This document shows positions 1 to 13,153 of a stretch of DNA of 64,000 nt, one piece after another; position 1 is the stretch's first letter, and each line of letters starts with the position of its first letter. Both the position numbers and the translations under genes were made by a program. The stretch is from Leuctra nigra (lineage: Eukaryota > Arthropoda > Insecta > Plecoptera > Leuctridae), in NCBI GenBank assembly GCA_934045905.1, contig OW203764.1:36763434-36827433 (forward strand), read 5' to 3'. A model generated the notes under the pieces. That model was given only the letters and a program-made list of their open reading frames with translations, ran no database searches and was not told where the DNA came from.

Positions 1-427
1 GTGCCAATCGATTCAGACGGTCATCTATATGAAACATCAATAGTCGAAATAGAAATGCACTTTTACTAAAACTGGAAATGACGCCATAACAATAAAAAAA
101 AATAAAAAAATAGAAGTAATCTGAAAATTCATCACTGAAAAGTAGTGATATCAAAAAATGGCCAAGTCAAAACTTTTCAAAAAATACTTGGCGCATCGTT
201 TCTTAGGAGATTAGAGATATATTTAGTGTATAGATGAGTTTATTTGATTTCCGGCCTACTTCTATACTATTTATATGCACGATGCGTCAAGTATTTTTTG
301 AAAAGTTTTGACTTGGCCATTTTTTGATATCACTACTTTTCAGTGCTGAATTTTCAGATTTCTTCTATTTTTTTTTAGTTAAAGAGACTTGGCTGGTATT
401 TTTACACGGAGTGTTTTTTATGGGGAT
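1..427. mobile_element. Composite foldback repeat, copy a (left-truncated)
   Basis: Bases 1-92 are a CCGGAAATGACG-type block. About 93-427 is a foldback: arms around CCAAGTCAAAACTTTTC and its complement, ending ACACGGAGTGTTTTTTATGG. The loop (about 205-280) is AT-rich. The outer part of the left arm is missing compared with the copy at 18383-18757. Confidence 0.75.
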
Positions 428-720
428 TATTATTATCTGAAGAAAGCCGTCGAATTTCACGATATTCACGGTCCTCCCGCTCGCAAACGGAATAACCCAT
501 TGTTCCCAAATTTGGTAAATGTGGTGGGGTGGGCCATAGCTCGAAATTAAGATATTTCGCAACAATGTGAGATTTCCCAATTTTAAGATCCAGTAGGCCG
601 AAAATGTCACTGATGCTTACAGTAAAAGTGGGTTGCTCCAGCCTTTTTAAATGAGAGTGTGCACGCGCCGTACGACTTGGCTGGCGTGGAGTGACCGCTC
701 CACTAGATACATTTAAAAAT
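428..720 (-). repeat. Block B of the composite element (reverse copy)
   Basis: Matches 59048-59330 and 57465-57720 in reverse, and 19330-19640 in the same orientation. It ends near the palindrome-like GAGTGACCGCTCCACTAG. The short reading frame inside ([18 protein letters not shown]) recurs in the other copies, but only because the DNA is repeated. Confidence 0.7.
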
Positions 721-2131
721 GTAAATTACAGTGTCCTACGTGCATAATATCTTTGTAAAACGAAATGTCATCATTGACCCAACATAGATTCCATTTTTTC
801 AAATTTTCGGAATCTTGCCGCGTTCTAATCTTTGCCCAGTAAATAGTTTTCACATGAAAACAAGAGTCGACTTCAGGCTACATCTTTGAACTATGTACAT
901 TTTTGGGGTTTTCTGTTTTTTTGTTAATTTTTGGGTCATTTTTAATAATGTAAACACTCTGTGCTGTAAAATCAAAACCGAAAATCAAAACCGGAAATCA
1001 AAGCCGGAAATGACGTCATTTTGTTACCTATCTAGGCCCAACGTCGGATTACACGCATTATCAGAAAGTGCAAAGTAAGCTTTAAAATGGTGTCTTCAGT
1101 TTTGCTGTAGTGGTAATCGGTATAATTATATCAATTGTCGATTTTCATGCAATATTTCGACTCAACTATGAACTACTGTCAACAAACATGGCGTCTAGAA
1201 ATGTCCTGAATTCGTCGTTTTTGACAGTGATAACTATGAAAGTAATGAAAACATTATTGATATTGATGATAATGATGTTAGCGTGGACTCTGAGAGCAAA
1301 ATTGAAGATAATACATCCAGTTTCAACACCACAATATGACGTACCTAAGTGACTCGGACTTCTTGAAATTAAATGGGTTAAAAGCGGTACAAGAATTCTG
1401 AAACAATTCGTTGGAGGTATCTTGAGACTGAATAAACATGCCTTGGGTGGACCATCATTAACAAATTAGAACCAGGAAATATGAATGAAGTTGACCTCCC
1501 TAAGTTTTACAACTCTCAAATCAAATCACTTGTTATCACTCACTTATCAATGTTTACTTTACACCAGCCTTGCAAGGACGCCTGCAAGTCTAGCCCTTAT
1601 ATCACTCATTGAGGTTAGTCAACAAGACCAATTGCTGATAAATATTCCCCAGAACCATCATTTATAGGCTCAGGAATGTGCATAGCAGATCATGACTCAT
1701 TTTATAATGCTTCTTATTTCCAAGCACTTGGACAAATATCCTACTCAATAGATGAGAATGGTGCAGAAATAGGTCCTAGGTAGGTTTGTATCCTAGTATG
1801 TATCAAGAATAAAGTACCTAAACTGTATAAAATGACCAAAGAACTGGTTTACAAAATTGTCAATCACATTATCATTACCTATTTGAATTAGTACCTACAT
1901 ATTAAATACAATGAAAATTCTTTCATAGAAAGAGAGGACGTTTTGGTTCCACCAGAACGTACATATTTACTTTTTTATTCTTGTACCCGAGTTTTAATTG
2001 TATAGGTACCTATAATTTTCAAATTTCATTCTTGCTACAGTACCTACCTAGTACCAGCCAATTACAAAATTAATTATAGTTCATGGGTGCCATTTCTGTA
2101 CGTTTTTAGTCTCTTCAGTTAGCCATCATAT
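721..2131. other. kibra: No gene seen; presumed kibra intron
   Basis: AT-rich sequence with no convincing exon. A degenerate CCGGAAA repeat with a perfect TGACGTCA at 1011-1018 lies at about 960-1030. Confidence 0.5.
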
Positions 2132-3649
2132 CAGGGTTGTAAAAAACCCGTTTATTTAAAAAAAAGCCCAGCCCAGTGGGTTTTTTTGGGTTTTATTGGG
2201 CTTTTTTTGCTTTTATTGGGGTTTATTAAAAATTACTGTTTTTAAAACAATTTACCTACCAAAAGTTTTGTTCTATCATTTTACTACACTTTTTTTGTAG
2301 GTACTACACTTTCCACTTCCAAATTTGAAATTTCTTAAATAGGGATTAATCTGTTTAGGAGCTAATTAGTAACTAGGAAAACGCTCAGTGTAACGCGTTG
2401 ATGAGCGATGAGAGTTAATACTTGACTGATTGGGCTTACAATATGTAAAATTTAATACTAAGTTGGTCTTGATCACCATGCAAAATTTGAACTTAATGTG
2501 AACATTTTTATTGTCGACCAATCAGAAGACATTATTTAAACTTAAACCAATTAGAGGATTTGGCCTTCGTAAAGCATCTGATTTTATGCGCTAGCTCAAA
2601 AATGCTTTCATTTTACTGTACATTGTGGGATAGCTTGGCTGCTCTACAGGCCTTGCCTTGGAACAGAAGCTTAAAGAAGGCAGGGATGACAATTTAGTAT
2701 ACATTTTTCAAGATTATGGAATAAAATGACCTTAAAATGACAAAACTTTTGAAAATAACGACAGATTAGACTGAAAATTGGCAAAAATACCTAAAATGTT
2801 GGTACCAATGACTACGCGAAGTTTTAAGTTGATCGGTCAATCTGTTCTAGTTTAAATGTCAAAAATCACATGAAAAATGGTTTTAAATTTGAACCAATAG
2901 GAGGATTTGGCTGAAACTTTTTATGATTGGGTACAATGTTGGTTGCAATGTTTTTGCCAAATTTCAAATTGATTGATGCAACCAATCGAAAGATAATTTT
3001 TTTTAAATTTAAACCTATCACGGGAGCCCGTTCAAAAACGATCCCAGAGACCGCATAGAGTACGTTAGTATGTGTACAAAATTTCAGATCGATTGCTTGA
3101 GCGGTTTGACCTGGGCTGTGACCACAAAAAAAAATACAAAAAAAAAAAAAAAACAAACACACAGAGAAAGTGCCATAAGAGTACCGTGGTGACGCTCGCT
3201 CAATTAGTAAAATACCCTCCTGTCATATTATTTGTAGTTTACCTAGTTGTGTAAGATTTATAAGATTATAATTGGGATAAAAATTAAGTGATCCACTTAG
3301 TATATTTTATAGAAAAATGCGATCTGAAAACGAAAATATCCAATGAAGTCAGAATAACGTGTTCCACCATCTAAAGGGGGAGAAAAACTCAGTGTGTCCG
3401 TGGGTGTAGATAAACAATTTATGAAACCAAAATTTTATGTCAATTGACCCAAGAACATTTCTAAATATACCTAATGCCACTTTGACATAGTTGACTATAA
3501 TTATTATTGTGCCATTGTGATTATTAAAAAAAGTTAATAATTAAATTTAAAGGGTGGGGTTTTTTGGGTTTTATTGGTTTTTTTTAAGTGGGTTTTACTA
3601 AAAAAGCCCAGCGGGTTTTTTTGGGTTGGGCAAAATTAATACAACCCTG
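2132..3649. mobile_element. hAT-like non-autonomous element with nested insertion
   Basis: Termini CAGGGTTGTAAAAAACCC and (reverse) CAGGGTTGTATTAATTTTG are inverted and flanked by a perfect 8-bp duplication CATCATAT at 2124-2131 and 3650-3657, the hAT hallmark. The subterminal regions are made of GGGTTTTATTGGG-type strings. A Helitron-like element (2373-3205) is inserted inside. No transposase is present. Confidence 0.88.
2373..3205 (-). mobile_element. Helitron-like element, copy 1 (nested in the hAT element)
   Basis: The plus strand begins CTAGGAAAACGCTC, then GTAACGCGTTGATGAGCG, and ends GTGACGCTCGCTCA. The direct repeat ATTAGTAA flanks both ends. It shares its whole length with the copies at 19654, 40452 and 44513. 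Confidence 0.7.
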
Positions 3650-3819
3650 CATCATATCGTAAATTTTGTTTACTCCAATGTTAATGTCCATAACAACGGT
3701 TGCTACTGTCTTAAAATTTACGATTAGAGAGTGAAAATGAGTACAGGAATCACCCCCCATATTCTTAATTGAGAATTCCACCTAAGGCTCAATATGCAAT
3801 GCAAGTCTGAGTTGCGTAC

Positions 3820-4010
3820 CTGTCTTTATCGGACTCTGCTTGTCCCGGTGTGACCTTCTCCTCCAGGTCCGCCAACTGCTGCTGAATGAGCTGGATCCGC
3901 TTCCTCGCCTCGTCGTATTGCAGCCGCATCCGAGCCATCTCCGCCAGCCGCGTCCCGATTGGGACCAGCTCGCCAGAGAGGTCCGTCTGCGAAGCGGTGC
4001 TCAGCTTTTC
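3820..4010 (-). CDS. kibra: kibra coding exon 7 (last one in the window)
   Basis: It begins [20 protein letters not shown] and continues with [20 protein letters not shown] and AESDKDR, matching the conserved SQTD...ERDR block of WWC1. The donor is GTACGC. The next exon must lie left of the window: no further kibra exon was found in 1-3819. Confidence 0.94.
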
Positions 4011-7000
4011 CTGAGAAAACAACACATGTTATGTTCACGAACAAGAATGCATTGTGTGTAAAATCTTAAGGCACATGTAGGTATGTACAAAATATAAGAG
4101 CCCATAAAGGTAATGTTGCACAACAAAATTGAGTTCATAGTAGGTAGGTAGGTAGGTAGGTATGTGAGATATTAAGAAATAAAGAGGACATCCTAAATAA
4201 CATTCTACTATTGATTGTGTTCGAGAATTATTCCGTTTATCTTTTATAACATTTTTGTAGCAAATGCATATTCATAAGAATACATGGAGGTACATGTTGA
4301 TAAAGCTTATCACCCACACTTGAAACATTATTTGAAATTGATAGGATAAATCTGATTTGGGAGTACGAGTACCTTATGGATGGCCATTGATTCATAATCA
4401 ACAAGAATACTATTTCAGGCAGTTTTATCAGTGTATGCAGAGATTGTAATTGCAAATTTAGAAGTCTAATCATCGAGTGGATTCGAGCCACTGCCCAAGT
4501 AGAATTTGTAGGTACTCCAATCCTCCATCACCGAGATGTAAACCTCGTAAATTATGAGTGAAAAAGAGTTAAGGATGTAGGTATCTTAGTTTTCTGCCAA
4601 ATCCAAGACAATTACAAAATATATGCTTAGGGCTCCAAAACTCCTCAAAGATGTGTACACACAGACATCATTTAAAAAGACTGCATTTTTCAATCGATAT
4701 TTAAGATTTGTTTCCCAATAAATTCCACGATTTAACAAAATATCGACTGGATGCTTACCTGTGGCAAACTGAGCGTTGAGACGTCTGGAGAGCTCTCGCA
4801 GAGCTGCAGCCGGGTCAGATCGTCCTTGAGCTTGGCCAACGACTGCATCAACTCGGCTTTCTCCTTCTCGCCCGACGACAGCGACTTCTGGATGTTTCTC
4901 AGCTCAGTCATGATCGCCTGGGCCTCGGTGATGTTGTAACATCCGCCCTGGTGTGTGCTCAGCTTCTGCTCCACACTGCAATACAAGTATCATAGGGAGT
5001 CAAGCAACGAAATAGAACATATAGATTTGGATGTGCGTTATCTACCTTTGAGTCCTTCTTTAGGTAGGTACCTATGTATTAATCAAGTAAGAGATAAGGA
5101 GGTGATTCCTGTAAGCACTTTCTCTCTCTGAGTGATCATAATTTAAAGAGCACAGAAACCAATTTTATGGACGTAACATTCAAATAAACAAATTTACACA
5201 ATGATTACTAAAAATGTAAGAAAGGTAGCTGAAAATTGGAAAGCACGCAGCAATTGCCATTAGGACAAAGGAGATCCAGTGTAGTAGTTAACTAAACTTG
5301 AACAAGGATCATCAAGTATAGCCGGACTATGAATTCAATTAAGATTAACAGAACAATAAGGCATAAAAGAAAAGAAGGTAAAATAAAATAGTGTGACTTA
5401 GTTTCTTTGTCTCGGCGACTACAATGTAAAGTTTTGATACATTCCATAATCGGCTATTGTACTGGAATTAAGGAAGACAAAGAACTCGGCACTAATCTCT
5501 CAAACTGTGAAGTATTTATTGAATCTAGATTAGGTACTGATAGCCAAGGTATTTGCTTTATTGCCAAGATCAACCCATCAGTGGAAAATAGGAAATAGTA
5601 GATAAAATCTAATCCCTTTTATTTCATCAGTGTAAAATTGTGATTTTTGAGCCAACAATGCCAAGGCTTTCAGAAGAATGAGATTCTGAGTGATTAATAC
5701 ATTCCTTTAATTATTATCTGCATGGATTAAATGGAATAAATATTGAGCAAGGTACGTCATGACGGTAGCCTACTCGATATTACAGACCAATCATAGTGAC
5801 TGTGACATAATCTTAAAGTATCGCAACCAATAATGAACATTTGATTTGATTCAGGTCTGTAGCATTCAGCTTTGAATGGTTACAGCCCAGAATACCCAAA
5901 TAGAGCAAACAAATATAGAACAACGCTACGTACGAGGAGAGAGTATCCACGCCTCGTTGCGTGCAGCTCATCTCGGCGCGGATCTGTTCGAGCTCGCGCT
6001 TGAGTCGAGACACGCGGTTCCGCGCCAGTGCGACGTCTGACTTGAGCAGGTCGGGATCGTACTTTGTGCTTACGCTGCTGCTGCTCGAACACACTGTGGA
6101 ACAAACATGTTATCAGTCACAGTTATTTTCAAGTAAGGTGCATTTCACTGCACATCTAGTGGAGCAATCGCTCCACCCAGCCAAGTCAAATTGTACACTC
6201 ACTCACACTCACTCAACATACTGTTAATGCCTAATTGTTACAATACCCAGATCAATTGGAATAACACTAATATTGTGAAGGGACTGGATTGTTATATAAC
6301 TAGGTAGAACATGATCTATCCGTTGTTTGAGTTTTTGCCACGGTGTTGTTGTTTTTGACATAGCCTAATGTCAGTTATGATCTATCTTGACATGCCTAAG
6401 TTAATAGAGTAATTGTAAAAATGACCAGAAGGGATTTAATTTTTACCATTTCACTTTTTAGTTTTGTTTGCAATTCTGCAATTGCATGGTACTTAATTAT
6501 GGAGGAAAAGCAATAGGTACACAATAACTACCACGTTTTTCAAATCCCACTTCAAACAAAATCCCAAATTTGGCTAATTGAGGGCCCACACCAATTTTTT
6601 AAATTGAAGGTTATAATGTAAATCAAACAAGACACCTCAATATTTTTAAATATTATAGAATAATATTTTAAAATATAGGTATATTCTAGTAAAAGGTCTT
6701 TCAACGATTTTGACCTGTATGAAACTGAAATTCCCATAAAATAATACCCAACTGGATAATCCAGAATTGCAATTAAACAAAATGTAAAATGATGGTCGAC
6801 AAAATCATATGACTTCAATAAGATGATGCATGAGATTCTCTTGTAACGAGATGTTTGGACTCACAGCTCGTTCGCGATGTGTTGAGCGTCGCCAGAGCAT
6901 TGTGAAGATGGTTGAACTCCTCTTGCGCGAGGTAGAGCCGCTGCTGCTTCACATCGTAGATCTCCTTCTTCGCCTGGAACAAAACAATTCCGTGAACATC

Positions 7001-10000
7001 GCGTCGCCCAAGAGTGGAAGTAAGTCCGACATCGATGACAGCATCGGGAAGATAGGGTTTTGACCGGGGTTCAACAAAAATATTTAGGTATTTTGTGGAC
7101 CGGATGGCATAAGGTGTTGAACAGAATATTTGTCTTGAAAGTTCTGAAGGCGTCACTGTTCCTATTACCAACTTTAGAAACAAATTGCCATCTTTTGGGT
7201 AAAAATGCTGGAGAATAACCTGTAAAATGGGTTGGGTGAAAACAAACAGGTACCCTCACTACCCTATGCACATTGAGACAATATTGAATATTATGTTTCT
7301 CCCAATAGGTGATTTGCATTTTTTTTAGATAGGTAACAGATGAAAACAGGGATTTGGATAAGAATTTGAAAAATTTGCATGAAGGTCATCTGCTTGGTGT
7401 GATTATGAAGAGTCCATACATTTTTAATGGAATCTACATTCCGTGATATTTTCCAAACAAAAAACAACAAAACTTTGATGTAGGTAGGTAGTAGCTGTTG
7501 GAGCTTTCTCAAATACTTGATAGAAAATCAAGTAACACGACAAGTACCCAGATATCTGCCCATGGCGCTGATAACCTCGCCGTTGAGCGCCATAAACCAT
7601 AATAACTATCTATCTGCCCATATCGTAGACAAACACTCAATGAATTATGATGGTTCTGCGAGTGTGATTTAAATCTGTACCTCAGAGGTAGAAGGCACGA
7701 AGTCCATTTTCTCGATTATCCGTTGTACACTTTTGTAAGCATGAAATTCATGTAGGTAAATAATTGCAATTTGACTGAAGCCAACAATCGTTCTATTGAA
7801 GTATTTTCTCACAAATTGACAGGTATCACCATTTAGGTACCTACACAAAAGATTGGGCAGATTGAAATGGACTTCGGACCTAACCTCTAGGGTACCTACA
7901 TAATTGATATAATTTTTAATATATAAATTATATGAATATATATTTTAGAAAAACGCATTCAAATTATCGGCATATGTAGAGAAAAGCATTTAAAAGCTAG
8001 CTGAGACTATTTTATCTGAAAGACAAAACGAATATTCCTGAAATCTCTGTTCCACCCGTTCAAGCGGGCAAGAATGATGGGCGACTCCCCCCGTATAATG
8101 CAAGGGTTTAGTAGTATCTGCAACAATATACCTACCCCCCACTTTATATGGAGGTTCACAACAATAAGTACCAAACTTTGGTTCGAAGAATATAAACAAA
8201 TCACATTATATCCTAAAAATTGATCATTTTGTTTTGCCTTCCCACATCAATCAAAAATTATCAATGATACTTCGTTGATGGTTGAACAAAATAATTGGAC
8301 GGAAGTAAATTCCGCGAGTTACGGCACTAAAAGGCACTTGATGTGACAGAAATATATCCAGTGACGTAATCCAGAAACACTGGGACAAACTCTTACAATT
8401 TCATAGGTGAAGGCGATGAGAGTCTGACTATTATCACTGTTTATGAATATCGGCGTTCTGGTGTAGCAAGGTCGAACTGCGTAGTATTGCACATGTTGCA
8501 CATGATCGGGGAAATGTTGCACTCGTTCGGGGTAATGTTGCACATGGTCGGGGTAATGTTGCACTCGCTCGGGGTAATGTTGCACTCGTTCGGGGTAATG
8601 TTGCACATGGTCGGGGTAATGTTGCACTCGCTCGGGGTAATGTTGCACTCGTTCGGGGTAATGTTGCACTCGCTCGGGGTAATACTGCACTCGCTCGGGG
8701 TAATGTTGCACATGGTCGGGGTAATACTGCACTTTCTCACAGAAATATTCCCGCGGGTAGAGTTCCCCGACGTCCGCATGACTCGCGTTATATTGCACGA
8801 CGTCAGGCGTCGCGTACCGCGGCGGCAACTCGTCGACGTCCGGATGACGCCGCGAGCCGAAGTACGTGTCGATGGATGGCCAGGGGTCCATGATGGTCAT
8901 GGCGGGAGCGGCGATGAGGTCGACCGCGGTCGCCGGCTCGCCACGGACTAAGACGAACTCGGTCTTCGCGCCGCAGAGCCGGCCGGCCGGCTGGAGAGCC
9001 CCGGGGTGGTTGGGGAGGACGATGGAATTTGGGTGCTCACGGTGCGCGCGAGAGATTGGTCGACGTGGGGTACTCGGAGCCTCGAGGGACGACCTCCGCG
9101 AGCAAATGTGATATTGACGAGTTTCTGAATGATCCACCATCGTCGGCAATCACCATATATCCCACAAGCGAGTTCTCGGAATGGACCGAAAGGTCGACTG
9201 CGCGGATGCTGCGGGCAAATGATCATCGGAGGCGACGACGCCGATCATCATGATAATTCTCACATTTCGAACATTTCCGAGGCAGAGAGGAGAACTTGAC
9301 GCTTCCACGGATCATGATGTCAGAGGGAACGACGATGACGTCGACTGCGTATGATTCGAGGTAAACGCACGTGAGACGCGGGTGGAATTTCCGCCGCACA
9401 TAGCCGTCCTTCGCCACGGGGACCAGCGACCTTGCTGGCATCTCCGGCGATGTGTGCCGTGCCGTGTGTTATCGGGGGGGCCGGGGTTGGGCATAATAAT
9501 ACGAGAGAGTGAAGACACATCTCTCGGAGTGTGCCTCGGCCGCTTTCATCTTCGCCGCCGCTGCGTGGAATGCGAGAGAGAGAGAGAGAGAGAGAGGTGG
9601 AGGTAATAGCCTAATAAATGAACTTCATTAGATATGCCGGAGTACCGGGCCTAGTCGAGGCGGCCGCGTAACACCGGCAGCCGCTCGTTGCATTAGCGTG
9701 GAGAGCGAAGATGACAGCAAAAAGAGATATTGGATCGAAATCTAGGAATGCGGCCGGCGAAGGAGGGGAGGACAAAACATGGTGCATGCCTCGAGCCATT
9801 GGGAGGGGGAGGGGTATTAAGAGTCCAAAACAAATCAGAAAAAAATAATGGGATGATGAGATGACAAAAACCACATTATCATCATCATCATCATCATCAT
9901 CCACACGCCTGTATAGGTACTGGGGTTATCACAGATACTAACTGAAATGGACACTTATGAATCCAAGTTATGTCCGAGAAGATGTGTTGGACAAGAATAC

Positions 10001-13000
10001 AAATTTCAGTCGCACGCGGGTCCTGGAGTAGGGCCCCTCAGTCGCACGCGGTCCTGGATCAGGGCCCCTCAGTAGCACGCGGGTCCTGGATCAGGGCCCC
10101 TCAGTCGCACGCGGGTCCTGGAGCAGGGCCCCTCAGTCGCATGTGGGTCCTGGAGTAGGGCCCCTCAGTAGCACGCGGGTCCTGGAGTAGGGCCCCTCAG
10201 TAGCACGCGGGTCCTGGATCAGGGCCCCTCAGTCGCACGCGGGTCCTGGATCAGGGCCCCTCAGTCGCACGCGGGTCCTGGAGCAGGGCCCCTCAGTCGC
10301 ATGTGGGTCCTGGAGTAGGGCCCCTCAGTAGCACGCGGGTCCTGGATCAGGGCCCCTCAGTCGCATGCGGGTCCGGGCTCAGCAGCCCATAGGAAATGTT
10401 GGTATTTCATAAAATTTGGTTCTTGTCAACGCGTTTTTGCCCATTTTAGGACTGATCATATTTAAGATGAAAAACACTAAAAGGTTTCGAAAGTAAATTA
10501 TATTTCAAGTGTTGGAGAAGGGGACAAGCACGGGGACAAGCAAGGGGACAAGATGAAATGGAGGGATATGAAGTCACATTTTAATATATTACCCCATACA
10601 TATAATTCAATTAATTTAATTGAAAATGGACGACAAGTATGCTCCCAGCTGATCATGTTTTAGGACATGAAACAAAGACATGATGACTGTTCTTCCGAAG
10701 TAACCGTACAGTAACCGACAGATTTCCTTCAGCTCGCGAGTGGGATTTGAATATCGGCGTTGGCAGATCAATGTTAGACCACGAGTGGCGCATTCTTTGA
10801 CCCTGCCAGGTGTCCGGGAGGTGAGGGGGAGGGGGCAGAGCCCTGAAGGAAACGGGCTTGCCATGTCACGATGAACCGTCGTCTAAATTTAGAAAATAAA
10901 GCACAGATATTGATTGGAATCATGTAATTACAAGCACGCAATGGAGTGGGAGAGATCGAAGTCGGTACGTCACTGAGAGGGTCGTAAACGTGTACCTCAT
11001 CAGCGCTACCTGTGCGCGGCCGGCTGTAAATCAGCAGCACCCCGTGGTCACCGCGGTCCGCACACTCGGACGCACTCGGGGATCGAACCCTCGACCACGC
11101 GTCCGTCTCCGGTTTCATCGAGTCCGTGGCGTGCCAACAAGTCGTCACGAGCAGAGCAGCAACATTGTTTCAATCGCAAGACCAAGACAAAGTCTCGGCG
11201 ATAATTGGTGTTCTCGAGAGGAAGGTGCTCCTAATCGAGTTTTAACATCACCTGAAGATCTCAGTCGAGATCGACGACTATCAGTTTCATGAAACTAATC
11301 CGGCTAAATCTGGCATTCCTCTGCGCTCGGCCGGCGGCGACGGCTGACGACTTGTAGTGCCCGACGATCGAGCGGGGTGGGGTCGGACATCGCGCCCGCG
11401 GGGCGTAATACAGGAGCCCGAGTAGAACCACCACAAATTATTGTTATTATTGTTATTGATAACTCTTCCTCTAGCATGACATCAATCATGCGCTGCCCAC
11501 ACTCCGACTGGAGGGAGTTGCCACATGGGCATGAGTTATGTCTGACGCTGACCACCGAATCTCGCCGCCGCCCATGGGTTACATTCCAGCAATGCTGTTC
11601 GTAACGTAACACACCAGAACATGAGGGCAGTTTAGCTCAGAGGACAATACCACCTGGTTTCAAGGAATCAACTAACCATGTGGGTCGTTATGTGTAACTA
11701 GAAGCAAGGTAAAAATCAAATGTAACATTTTGTAAATTAATTGTATTTCGTTCAATTGTGTTCGAATGAGTTTCAATTTAAAAAATTCTCTCGATGATCT
11801 TGAAAAAACCCATGAGACATGATGCTTGTGACATCACGCGTGCTGACGTCACTCCGGACACCTCGGCGTCGAGACGCAGAACAAAAAACCACGCACACTT
11901 TCCTCACAACTTGCAGCAGAAATCAAAAGCAGATGAAAATTGCTTCCGACAATTCCGAGCAAGGCAAGCTCGACTGAAATCGAATCCAGGTTTACGATTT
12001 CCCGGAATCGCCAACGACGTAATCCAGATCGCCGAGAACGTCTCTGGCAACACGTGTTCATGTAAATTTCCATCCCCCCTCCCAAGATTCCTCGGAGTCG
12101 GTTGTTGTGATAACAGCGGAATTGCTGCCGAGTCGCCGAATTGCTCTGCCGTCACAGGTCCGCGCTTCGAGCCCGAGGAGGTCGTCGAATGGAATGTCTA
12201 GCCTTGTGCCCATTGGGCGTCCGCAAGGTGTTCAATGACGTCCACAGCATTCCTCTCGTATTGTTTATTGTAATAACACTCATAATACTGGCAGCCTTGA
12301 TTAGTCAATGCAGTGGTCCAACTCCAAGACACCAGCGGCAGCGAGCGCGCTCGGCAGTTTCCGCCGACCAACTATGCGGCCGCCGTTAATTGCGTAAGGT
12401 TGCATGAGAGTAAGACAGGTAGCGGCTGCAATCATGAGGTTGTCTTGGCGAGAGAGAGACGACGAGAGAGAGAGAGAGGGCAGGCAGGCGACAGGGTTGC
12501 CAGCTGGCCACCAGGTGTCCGTGCTCTCGACCACTGTGGAGCCTTGGGTGCTGACCACGGATCTCGCGGGACATTCCATTGTTTCGATTTTCCACTTACA
12601 TTCCATCGCGCCGGGACTCGAACCGACTGGCTGGATTATCGTCGAATCCCGTCGCTTTATCGCGTGTCCTCGCGACTCGCTGGGTATAAATCGTCGGCAA
12701 TAATGGGGGTCCGCGTCCGAATGGGAGGTGTGACCACGATGTTTATTGCTCTCGCAGTTCGTCCACGACACACACCTCACATGGTTCTTACATGGTCCCG
12801 ACAAGACGCACCATATTTTGTCAGGCTCGTTTTACACTCAACTCTTTTGTACACACAAAGAACATAAATCGATCGATAACAGTTTCTCTCCAGCATTTTA
12901 CACTACTTTATTGTTATACATTCAAGACTTGGCTTAGTGTACCTATATCGCCATAGCTAACAAGATTTAAATTTGTGAATTAAGATTGTCAAGTTAGATT

Positions 13001-13118
13001 TACTTATTGCAGAAAATCGTATTGTATGAACTGAACCAAACTGTTATTACCTATCAATTATTATCATGACACGACACATTTCACATTTTTACATTTAACT
13101 CGAATGTGAATGAACTGC

Positions 13119-13153
<35 letters not shown>

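Noticed and set aside
365..610. 81-codon ORF with relatives at 19353 and 59052
   Set aside because: Part of block B; short, no domain, similarity explained by DNA repeat identity.
2866..3162. 98-codon minus-strand ORF with a close relative at 42009-42305
   Set aside because: Both are the same segment of the Helitron-like repeat; no domain, and the frame is broken in the other copies (19654, 44513).
11630..11700. tRNA-like string TTTAGCTCAGAGGA
   Set aside because: A-box-like only; no B-box or foldable cloverleaf.
12301..12867. Overlapping 167- and 184-codon ORFs on opposite strands
   Set aside because: GC-rich sequence is open on both strands; no splice logic, domain or conservation cue.
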